From positions 1-21,620 of IMG/VR virus record IMGVR_UViG_3300037189_005128: DNA of 21,620 bases; one strand, given 5' to 3'. A model generated the notes under the pieces. It saw only the letters and a program-made list of their open reading frames with translations, was not told the DNA's origin and made no database searches. Below are positions 1 to 5,889 of the stretch, piece after piece. This stretch comes from a virus. Positions within the stretch are counted from its first letter, which is position 1, and the number at the start of each line of letters is the position of its first letter. The translations under genes were made by a program, and so were the position numbers.

Positions 1-8
1 TCTGCCAT
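1..8 (-). CDS. Start of next gene, cut by the window edge
   Basis: An ATG lies on the minus strand at 8-6, one base beyond the stop codon of the annealing-protein gene (TAA at 12-10). A GGAG ribosome binding site lies at 19-16, inside the last codons of that gene, with a 7-base spacer to the ATG. Only the first codons (Met-Ala) are in the window, so nothing can be said about the product. The spacing and the binding site support a real gene continuing the same operon. Confidence 0.55.
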
Positions 9-9
9 C

Positions 10-525
10 TTAGAACTCCAAATCATTCAGGTCGGGCTTCTTGGCTGGGGCAGGAGCGACCTTCTCCGTATCCCCGAAGATCTTCTTCGCCGCTTCGCCC
101 ACGCGATCCGTGGCGAGGTCAGCCTCTGGATCATCACCCGTTGGGATGAGGAACGCAGTGAGCAGCGCGTACTTCAGTGCGCCAGTCGCAGCCTTATATG
201 CCGCTTTGTCGCCTGAGTCTGCGCCTGTGCCGACCGACTGGAATGCGAGCGTCTCGCCCGACTCGCCGTCGGTGAGTGTCCACGTGAAGCGAAGCGTCAG
301 CAGCGCCTGCTTGCCGCTCGGCGTGAGTCCCTCGCTGATGACATCGATCTGTGTCGGCGTCATTGAGACATTAAACTTCACGAGCTGCTCGCGCACCTTG
401 TCGGCAACTGCCGATGCCTGCACGAACTTGTATCCCTGTGCTGAGTTAGTTCCTGTTTTCGCAACGTACCCGACCGCTTCCATTACCTTGGCAATCTTAG
501 CGGCAAGTTTGACTGGCTGCGTCAT
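10..525 (-). CDS. ERF-family single-strand DNA annealing protein
   Basis: A 171-residue protein that probably anneals complementary single strands during phage recombination and replication. The ERF signature is clear at about residues 98-133: G-G-D-S-G-D-K-A, then A-T-G-A-L-K-Y-A-L, then a Phe-leu-ile-pro-thr stretch and G-D-D-P. The C-terminus (about residues 147-171) is an Ala/Pro/Lys linker ending in the acidic-hydrophobic peptide DLNDLEF, which resembles the acidic tip of bacterial SSB proteins; a partner-docking role for it is inference. Two ATGs stand in tandem at 528 and 525. I chose 525 because the AGGAGG at 536-531 is 5 bases from it but only 2 from the other. It lies 9 bases after a 73-residue gene and two genes after a nuclease, the usual pairing of annealing protein with nuclease. 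The family call is strong; the details of action are inferred. Confidence 0.88.
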   Translation of the reverse strand: MTQPVKLAAKIAKVMEAVGYVAKTGTNSAQGYKFVQASAVADKVREQLVKFNVSMTPTQIDVISEGLTPSGKQALLTLRFTWTLTDGESGETLAFQSVGTGADSGDKAAYKAATGALKYALLTAFLIPTGDDPEADLATDRVGEAAKKIFGDTEKVAPAPAKKPDLNDLEF

Positions 526-534
526 CATTACCTC

Positions 535-756
535 CTAGTAAACTCTTGCGAGTTGATTCTCTGCTGGCTTAATCTTTGCCTCAACAGACTTGATTGCGTC
601 CTCAAGCGAGAATGCCTTCACTGGTTTTTCAGTTGCTGCAATCCTGGCATTGAGATCTCGCTTGTACAAATTGTATCCCTGCTCCGCTTGATACAGGAAA
701 TACGTTAGGTACCCATCTTCATTCTGCCACTTGGCAATTGGTCCCATATTCCTCAT
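535..756 (-). CDS. Small hypothetical protein in the recombination cluster
   Basis: A 73-residue protein I do not recognise. The sequence is soluble-looking and rich in Tyr, Lys and Glu. An aromatic N-terminal half (about residues 8-28 with W10, Y16, Y19, Y22) is followed by a probably helical Lys/Glu/Ala half. There is no signal peptide or membrane segment. An in-frame start at 798 is possible but would overlap the nuclease by 46 bases. The ATG at 756 is preferred because it forms an ATGA overlap with the nuclease stop and has an AAGGAG at 770-765 with an 8-base spacer. Its place between nuclease and annealing protein suggests an accessory recombination role, but that is only context. Confidence 0.7.
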   Translation of the reverse strand: MRNMGPIAKWQNEDGYLTYFLYQAEQGYNLYKRDLNARIAATEKPVKAFSLEDAIKSVEAKIKPAENQLARVY

Positions 757-1430
757 CCCCGACACTCCTTCAACCACTGGCAGCCCTTGCAGGGCCACTC
801 CGCCTTCATATCCTTCCCCCTTCGGGACGGCAAGCGAGGCGGCTTGCGCTTGCTGAAGTATTGTAGCACCTTCAGGATGCGAAGGGCGCGGTCGCGCCAG
901 CCACGGTCTAGCCTGAACTCAAGGAGCTTGAAGTCCTCGGCGGCGGCGTAGATGACCCGCGCCTCGACTGGCTCGCCCAACTCCTTCTCCAGGATGTAGG
1001 CGTAGACCGAAGCCTGAACTGCGTGTTCGGGCTTGACCTCGCGGATGTACTGCATCCCTCGGTTGGTCGTGGACTTATACTCCCAGACCTCGCGCCTGCC
1101 GTCAGGCCACTTGACCAAGGCATCCACGTTGCCAGAGAAATCAAACTCTGGGAGCAGGACTGGCACTTCCTCTTGGAACTCCAGCAATTCGCCAGCAGCA
1201 AGGGCGTCCTTGCCCGCCTTGTTCAGCACCTCAGCCACGGCGTGTCCGCGCTCAAAGATGCGGTAGAGATTATCTGGGAATGGATTGCTTGGCTCCACCT
1301 TCTCGGTGGCGTACCATTGCTGTCGGATGCAGGCACCCAGCAGCGAGCCGCGCCAACGGGCAACAGCGGGTCGCCCAATCTCCGCCTTGCGGGCAAGGTA
1401 CCCGTCAAGAATGGCGGAGAAGTTGCTCAC
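753..1430 (-). CDS. Cas4/RecB-like PD-(D/E)XK nuclease with a probable Fe-S cluster
   Basis: A 225-residue nuclease, probably an exonuclease that resects DNA for the annealing protein downstream. Motifs of the PD-(D/E)XK superfamily appear in order: H63, G100-x-V-D103, E117-Y-K119 and Q139-x-x-x-Y143. Four cysteines, one near the N-terminus (C34) and three clustered at the C-terminus (C214, C217, C223), match the 4Fe-4S arrangement of Cas4 and AddB-type nucleases. No CRISPR array or other cas gene is present here, so a Cas role is unlikely. It starts with GTG at 1430 in a GTGA overlap with the epimerase stop; the ribosome binding site is weak (GGA), so translational coupling is likely. Length is typical of stand-alone Cas4-like phage nucleases. 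Family call is confident; the polarity of cleavage cannot be read. Confidence 0.87.
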   Translation of the reverse strand: MSNFSAILDGYLARKAEIGRPAVARWRGSLLGACIRQQWYATEKVEPSNPFPDNLYRIFERGHAVAEVLNKAGKDALAAGELLEFQEEVPVLLPEFDFSGNVDALVKWPDGRREVWEYKSTTNRGMQYIREVKPEHAVQASVYAYILEKELGEPVEARVIYAAAEDFKLLEFRLDRGWRDRALRILKVLQYFSKRKPPRLPSRRGKDMKAEWPCKGCQWLKECRG

Positions 1431-2383
1431 TTGTCCAACTGCTCTTTGTAAATCTCGGTGCGCGTGCGGAGGTTGCCGTTGTATGGGATCAGCGTCTGCT
1501 CCACATCAATGAGTTCCAGTCGGTCAGTGGTCTTCGCCAACTCACTGTCTCGGATCTCAAAGTGGTAGAGCAGTCGACCGTTGTCCATCCAGTAGTCGCG
1601 CTTGTCGCCGTCGCTGCCAGTGTATGGTGAGACCTCAGCGCCAGTCGCAAGACCGATGCGGTCAGCCAACTGCGTCACCGTCACGTTCTCTGAGCAGGCG
1701 TTGTAGATGCCCTGCACGGCAGGGAGGATCGCGCCGAGCGAGATAATCCAGCCAGCGTCATCCACGTTGAGGATCGGGCGCTTGGCTTCCGACTGTGGGT
1801 GGATGTGCTTCTTGTGGATTGCTTCCCACATAAAGGCGTTGACCACCAAGTCGCGGCGCATATTTGGAGCGGAACCCCAGAGGGTGCCGAGGCGCAGCGA
1901 TACCCAGGATCGACTCTGCGTTGTGAGCCACTCGTCCATCTTGACCTTGCTCTTGGAGTAGGCGGTCAATGGATCGGTTGCCGTGTCTTCCTTGGCGATG
2001 TCGCCGTTCGCGCCATAAACTGACGCCGATGAGATGTAGACAAAGCGACCGTTCGGGTTGCGATCCCAGAAGTCTTCTGCCTTCATCCTTGGCAGCTCGT
2101 AGTTAGACCAGAAGGTATCAAACTCATCAAGGTTGCCCATATGGTCGTTGCTCACAGCGGCAAGCCAGACGATGACATCGTAAGTGCCGAGCGCGTCAAT
2201 GTCAGAAAAGCGGGCGTTGATGCCATTGCGCTCTGAGTGCGGGATATGCTCGGCGTTGAGACCACGGATGCTCTCGTCGTACCAGCCCTCGTCAATGCCG
2301 TGGACCGTTGCGCCAGAGTGCTTGAGGTGCTTGACAACCATCGGTCCAATGAAGCCACGATGGCCGACCACTAATACTTTCAT
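1427..2383 (-). CDS. NAD-dependent epimerase/dehydratase (extended SDR)
   Basis: A 318-residue cytoplasmic enzyme that probably interconverts nucleotide-activated sugars. The N-terminus carries the Rossmann glycine motif G7-H-R-G10-F-I-G13 after a hydrophobic strand, with D31 at the end of the second strand as expected for NAD binding. The active site reads S118-S-A-S-V-Y-G, followed by Y142-S-K-S-K146, the YxxxK pair of short-chain dehydrogenases. Length fits extended SDRs such as UDP-sugar epimerases and dehydratases; which sugar is used cannot be decided. It begins at an ATG that overlaps the stop of the RmlD-like gene by four bases (ATGA), with AAAGGA 7 bases upstream. With that gene it forms a two-enzyme sugar cassette, and two glycosyltransferases elsewhere in the window could use the product. 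Confidence 0.85.
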   Translation of the reverse strand: MKVLVVGHRGFIGPMVVKHLKHSGATVHGIDEGWYDESIRGLNAEHIPHSERNGINARFSDIDALGTYDVIVWLAAVSNDHMGNLDEFDTFWSNYELPRMKAEDFWDRNPNGRFVYISSASVYGANGDIAKEDTATDPLTAYSKSKVKMDEWLTTQSRSWVSLRLGTLWGSAPNMRRDLVVNAFMWEAIHKKHIHPQSEAKRPILNVDDAGWIISLGAILPAVQGIYNACSENVTVTQLADRIGLATGAEVSPYTGSDGDKRDYWMDNGRLLYHFEIRDSELAKTTDRLELIDVEQTLIPYNGNLRTRTEIYKEQLDK

Positions 2384-3222
2384 CGCTTGATCCTTTCTTC
2401 GGCACGAGGGCCGCTGATGTATTCTTGCATTGCCTCAGCCCACGTGCGGAAGCGCGGGAGCCGTGTATTAATCAGCGCACCATACTTTGGTCGCGTCTGG
2501 TCAAAGCGGAAGGAGCCAGTAATGCGCCCCTTGTTGCGCGACATCTGCCGTGCGACGCGAGCAAACTCCATCCAGTTGGTCACGCCTTGGTTGACAAGAT
2601 GGTAGGTTCCACGCGATTGCGCACCAGCCAAGTCGACCAGATGCTCTGCCACATCGGGCAGGTAGGTCGGGCTGAAGAACTGGTCAGTCGGCAGGTCAAT
2701 CTTGTTGTTCGTTGAGGTAATCATATCTACGAAGCTTGGCTTCATCGGTGAAGGGTAGACGCCCCACGGGCTGCTGATGCGTGCCACTACGCCGCCGCGC
2801 TCCAGCGTCTTCTCTTCGCCTATGCTCTTTGTGTGGCCATAGATGCTCAGAGCGCCTCGGCTCACAGCCTCTTCGTTCAGCGGACGATCCTCTTCGTTCA
2901 AGTCAAAGACGTAGTCCGTTGAGATGTAAACCTGCTTTGCCACATTGCCGATGATCTCTGGGAGCAAGGCGTTGGCAACGAGCGCACCACGCTGATCCTT
3001 TTCGCAAAGATTAATGTCTCTTAATGCGCCGCAGTTGATGACCCCAGTGACATCGTCGTCCTTGAGTTGCTGCGGCAGCGTCGCCATATTGTAGGCAACA
3101 AAAACGCCCGCATCAGCATCGGGCTGAAGCGAGCGGGTATAAACCTTGAACCGCGCATTCCGACGGCGCAGTTCAGCGATGACGTGTTGCGCGACCTGAC
3201 CCGACCCTATGACCCCGTACAT
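2380..3222 (-). CDS. RmlD-like dTDP-4-dehydrorhamnose reductase family protein
   Basis: A 280-residue SDR enzyme resembling RmlD, which in rhamnose synthesis reduces dTDP-4-dehydrorhamnose to dTDP-rhamnose. The sequence shows the family motif S101-T-D-Y-V-F-D107, then Y128-G-H-T-K132 as catalytic YxxxK, an R-x-S-S-P-W-G stretch and a later F-F-S-P-T-Y segment like the family's substrate-binding loop. The T102/Y128/K132 set corresponds to the known RmlD catalytic residues. The glycine motif is atypical (G-S-G-Q-V-A-Q), so cofactor binding may differ. The true product could be another deoxysugar. No RmlA, B or C gene is in the window, so precursors would come from the host or from elsewhere in the genome. 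It starts at ATG 3222 with AGGAGGG at 3233-3227 and overlaps the epimerase by ATGA. Confidence 0.82.
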   Translation of the reverse strand: MYGVIGSGQVAQHVIAELRRRNARFKVYTRSLQPDADAGVFVAYNMATLPQQLKDDDVTGVINCGALRDINLCEKDQRGALVANALLPEIIGNVAKQVYISTDYVFDLNEEDRPLNEEAVSRGALSIYGHTKSIGEEKTLERGGVVARISSPWGVYPSPMKPSFVDMITSTNNKIDLPTDQFFSPTYLPDVAEHLVDLAGAQSRGTYHLVNQGVTNWMEFARVARQMSRNKGRITGSFRFDQTRPKYGALINTRLPRFRTWAEAMQEYISGPRAEERIKR

Positions 3223-3256
3223 CCGACCCTCCTATTTACGTTAGATTATTTTAGCA
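3220..3256 (-). promoter_or_regulatory. Candidate extended -10 promoter and strong ribosome binding site for the sugar cassette
   Basis: On the minus strand TGC-TAAAAT (3256-3248) matches an extended -10 box (TGn plus 5 of 6 bases of TATAAT). It overlaps the end of the phosphoesterase gene and stands 25 bases before the RmlD-like start codon. AGGAGGG follows at 3233-3227. I see no good -35 box. A similar TGC-TAGAAT and an identical ribosome binding site precede the GT-B glycosyltransferase. This is a weak promoter call and a strong ribosome binding site. Confidence 0.4.
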
Positions 3257-4376
3257 CACTCTTCGGAGCGTAACGCTTGCCGCGCCACACCAACTCGGTG
3301 CCAGTCCACGACGCGAAGTCTGGCTGCCACGCCCCAGCCTGATCTCCCCACAGTTCAATGACTGCGAAGCCTGCCGACCATCGGCTAACCTGATGCTGCG
3401 CAAGGTAGCCCAGCTCTGTCCGTCGGCACATCATCCCCGTGGAGATGGCTGCCGTGCGGCGAGCCTCGATGCCAGCAAAACCGCCAATGGTCTCAAAGGC
3501 GACACCCTGAGAGTGGTCGTGACCACCCACAACGGAGACGCCAGAGGCCTTGACGATTGGCATAATACTTGCACCGCCGCCTGTTGCGCGAGAGTAGGTT
3601 CCGTGTGTGGCGATGAGGTCTGGCGCGATCTGGTAGTACGAGCGGAGATGCTCTGGGCCAGAGAATGCTACGCCCTCAGAGATGCACGGCTGGATGTCCA
3701 GCGCGTCCAGTCGCAGCAAGTTGGCAAGCGACAAGATCTCGCGCCCTTCAGAGTCCGAGAGACCTACGAGATCAGGAGCCTTCTTTGCCAGCCACTTGGA
3801 GAATCGAGCTTCGTGGTTCCCATAAAGAAAAAAGATCTGCGCCTCTGGCCCAGCCGATGCGCGGATCTCTGCGAGTCTCCGATGTGTGTGCGCTAACTCT
3901 TGCTGCACTGGCATCCCCAGACGTGGGTCCTTGTCGTAGGCGCTGACCGCTGTCAGGTCAAGGATGTCGCCTGTGAGGACAATGCGATCTGGTCGCTCTG
4001 CCGCAAGGAATGTCAAGAACGAAGCGTACACCTCTGGATCCTCAGAGGGGAACTGGAAGTCGCCTGCCGCGACGACTAGCTCATTCGTTGACTCACGCCG
4101 CTCTCCAATCCTCTGAACATAATCCAAATGCAGAACGTCGACCGATGTGATATAGTCCCCAGACGCTGGGGGGGTAGGGGGGGTTAAATCTCTCTTAACG
4201 AGTCCCCCTTCAGAGGAGGTAGATACTGGGGAGGGGGTATGGGGGAGGGGGCTAGAAAGCAGAAACTTCTGGTAACGCTTTTGCGCCTGGTCCTTGGTGA
4301 GACCGAGCCTCGCCCCAATAATTGAGAACGACATACCCTTTGATCGAAGCTCGTGAATGTCCAGATCTAGACTCAC
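3246..4376 (-). CDS. Metallophosphoesterase with N-terminal helix-turn-helix
   Basis: A 376-residue protein with a calcineurin-like phosphoesterase domain that probably binds two metal ions and cleaves a phosphomonoester or phosphodiester. Motifs in order are G-D106-F-Q108, G-D137-I-L-D140, G-N187-H188-E, H258 in THG, and G-H286-D-H288. The first motif has Gln where most members have His. Residues about 8-38 read like a helix-turn-helix (R-S-K-G-M-S ... I-G-A-R-L-G-L ...). A Pro/Ser/Thr linker (about 41-75) connects the two. The start is GTG at 4376, in a GTGA overlap with the upstream stop and with GGAGG 4 bases away; an in-frame start at 4448 would overlap the neighbour by 76 bases. The helix-turn-helix suggests DNA targeting. 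Substrate unknown; nucleic-acid processing is one inference. Confidence 0.83.
   Translation of the reverse strand: MSLDLDIHELRSKGMSFSIIGARLGLTKDQAQKRYQKFLLSSPLPHTPSPVSTSSEGGLVKRDLTPPTPPASGDYITSVDVLHLDYVQRIGERRESTNELVVAAGDFQFPSEDPEVYASFLTFLAAERPDRIVLTGDILDLTAVSAYDKDPRLGMPVQQELAHTHRRLAEIRASAGPEAQIFFLYGNHEARFSKWLAKKAPDLVGLSDSEGREILSLANLLRLDALDIQPCISEGVAFSGPEHLRSYYQIAPDLIATHGTYSRATGGGASIMPIVKASGVSVVGGHDHSQGVAFETIGGFAGIEARRTAAISTGMMCRRTELGYLAQHQVSRWSAGFAVIELWGDQAGAWQPDFASWTGTELVWRGKRYAPKSVLK
4168..4251 (+). other. G-run cluster with G-quadruplex potential
   Basis: The plus strand has two runs of seven G (4168-4174 and 4177-4183). After a gap it has G4, G5, G5 and G5 at 4228-4231, 4233-4237, 4241-4245 and 4247-4251, separated by loops of 1, 3 and 1 bases. 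The second block fits the standard intramolecular G-quadruplex pattern with very short loops. The G-rich strand is the template strand of the phosphoesterase gene, and the C-rich strand encodes its Pro/Ser/Thr linker. Confidence 0.75.
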
Positions 4377-4615
4377 AGTGCCTCCAAGATTTTCAGTATC
4401 AGAGTGATCAAGATGCCCACAGCGGACACAGTGATTCCCACTTTCCATCTTAGCGCAATACCCGATTCCTTGCTGATCTCCTCCGCCGTAGAGGACTTCG
4501 CCACAGCAACCTCAACATCACGGAGGCGGCCATCAATGGCATCAAGGCGCGACGAGATCTCCGTCCTAACCTCTTGGATGGATTGGAGGATATTGGCAAA
4601 CTGGCTACCCGTCAC
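4373..4615 (-). CDS. Small coiled-coil protein with C-terminal membrane segment, possibly lysis-related
   Basis: An 80-residue protein. Residues about 5-50 form a heptad-like amphipathic helix (I-x-x-V-x-x-E-I, then L-x-x-I-x-x-R-L-x-x-V). Residues about 58-77 are a single hydrophobic segment, followed by only a short Leu/Glu/Ala tail. This layout resembles XhlA-type cell-lysis membrane proteins and some holin accessory proteins, and its place after the tail-tip gene is where many phages put lysis genes. No endolysin is adjacent, so the lysis role is a guess; a membrane-anchored virion or superinfection protein is also possible. The start ATG overlaps the stop of the tail-tip gene (ATGA), and the gene ends in a GTGA overlap with the phosphoesterase. 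Confidence 0.72.
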   Translation of the reverse strand: MTGSQFANILQSIQEVRTEISSRLDAIDGRLRDVEVAVAKSSTAEEISKESGIALRWKVGITVSAVGILITLILKILEAL

Positions 4616-5889
4616 GGGGTTTGCTTACCCCTACGTCTACGGGTATTGCCACGGTCAGAGAGATGGTCTGGTCCGCTCATCGTGGACGGAGTCGCACGAT
4701 TCTTCCCGCCAGCAGACTTGATGCTTGAGTCGTCCTTGTATGGGCTAACTTCAGTGACTGTCTGGTTGCGGTTGTAGAAATCAAATGTTAAAGATTCTGA
4801 ACCATCCTCTCGACCAACCCATTCCTGCCCACGAAGGGTAAGGTTAGTGTTGAGTGAGACTGGACCTCGGTTGATGATGATGCGGATGTCGTCTCCAAGC
4901 TGGTAATCTTTGTAGGGAATAATGGCACCGTCGCTGATGGCAACCGTGATCTCTTTGATCTTGTCTGGGCTGGACTCGTAGAGGTTCTGCGCCGCCTTCT
5001 TGGTAGCGGAGGCAGAGGAGACAACGTCTTGCTGAATGTCTAGCCGCTCAATGACGCCATAGGTTGATGCAAGAGCCGAGGTTGCTACAGAGGACCAGAC
5101 GCGAGACGATGTGGTGAGGAATTGATTAGTCGAGATGAGGAGGGCCTTAGTGCGGAGGCTCTTGAAGTTTGGGGTGTAAGAGAATCGCTTGACGTTACCA
5201 CCATAAGACAAGGTAAGTTTGTTGTTGGTTGCAGTGGAGTAGTTCTGGTCAATAAAGAAACTGTTGTAGCTTGTGGTCTCCGTTTCAATACGATTGCCGA
5301 AGACGACCTTAGTAGTTAGTCCTTCTTGGGCAATAGCGCAAACATTACGGATAAAGTCTGTCCTAGTCTCACCAGCAGTAAAAATGTCATAGGTTGTTGC
5401 GGCACCGTTAATCGTTGCCTCAATGTTAATGAACCCTAAGCGTGAATTAGTTGCAGCCTTTGCTGCGCTTAGTTCTGCTTGAACGATATAGCCGAGTGTC
5501 TTGTTGTCATAGGTTACCGTCGCTCCACCAAGCGCCGCCGTTGGGTCAGTGAGGGTCTGGTTGAGGACGGTCATATAGTCAATGCCGTAGAAGACAACCT
5601 CGTCGTCGGTGGCAACATAGTCCTGAAGGATGCCGTTCCCAATGGTTCGGTAGATAAGGTCATCCTCATCGAATCGCTCAACGCTATAGTGCCGCTCCAG
5701 TGGCAAGCACTGGCTGATCTGCGGATGGTTATACGGCAGGGTAAAGAACATCTCGCCGCCCTCATTGAGGTACGACGAGACGCCGATGTACTTTGCATCC
5801 TTAATGGTTGCCTTCAGACTTCCGCGACCACGGCCTGTGCCAGTGGTATCCCAGAGGGAGATGCGGAACGTTGACTGCGTGTAGGGCAT
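4612..5889 (-). CDS. Tail-tip / minor tail protein, Gp37-like
   Basis: A 425-residue protein probably forming the tail-tip hub beneath the distal tail protein. The N-terminal part (about 1-120) resembles the Gp37-like tail proteins of siphophages: beta-rich, with an F-F-T-L-P strand, a basic/acidic V-E-R-F-D-E-D-D loop and a hydrophobic F-Y-G-I-D-Y segment. The middle is beta-rich and Thr/Asn-rich, as usual in such proteins. The last 30 or so residues are disordered and basic with an R-R-R-R run. The ATG at 5889 is preferred because it forms a TAATG overlap with the preceding stop; a TTG at 5898 is an alternative that adds three residues. The family call rests on overall pattern and gene order rather than catalytic residues, and is moderate. 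Confidence 0.62.
   Translation of the reverse strand: MPYTQSTFRISLWDTTGTGRGRGSLKATIKDAKYIGVSSYLNEGGEMFFTLPYNHPQISQCLPLERHYSVERFDEDDLIYRTIGNGILQDYVATDDEVVFYGIDYMTVLNQTLTDPTAALGGATVTYDNKTLGYIVQAELSAAKAATNSRLGFINIEATINGAATTYDIFTAGETRTDFIRNVCAIAQEGLTTKVVFGNRIETETTSYNSFFIDQNYSTATNNKLTLSYGGNVKRFSYTPNFKSLRTKALLISTNQFLTTSSRVWSSVATSALASTYGVIERLDIQQDVVSSASATKKAAQNLYESSPDKIKEITVAISDGAIIPYKDYQLGDDIRIIINRGPVSLNTNLTLRGQEWVGREDGSESLTFDFYNRNQTVTEVSPYKDDSSIKSAGGKNRATPSTMSGPDHLSDRGNTRRRRGKQTP

Noticed and set aside
757-798. Upstream in-frame start of the 73-residue gene at 798
   Set aside because: It would overlap the nuclease by 46 bases; the ATG at 756 has AAGGAG at 8 bases and an ATGA overlap.
753-1430. 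Cas4-like nuclease as part of a CRISPR-Cas system
   Set aside because: There are no regularly spaced repeats and no cas1, cas2 or effector genes in the window, while an ERF annealing protein is adjacent.
4168-4251. Programmed frameshift at the C-runs of the phosphoesterase gene
   Set aside because: The normal frame reads through into a complete catalytic domain carrying all but one of the canonical residues, and no alternative frame adds a recognisable domain.
4377-4448. Upstream in-frame start of the phosphoesterase at 4448
   Set aside because: It would overlap the membrane-protein gene by 76 bases, whereas the GTG at 4376 has GGAGG and a 4-base overlap like its neighbours.
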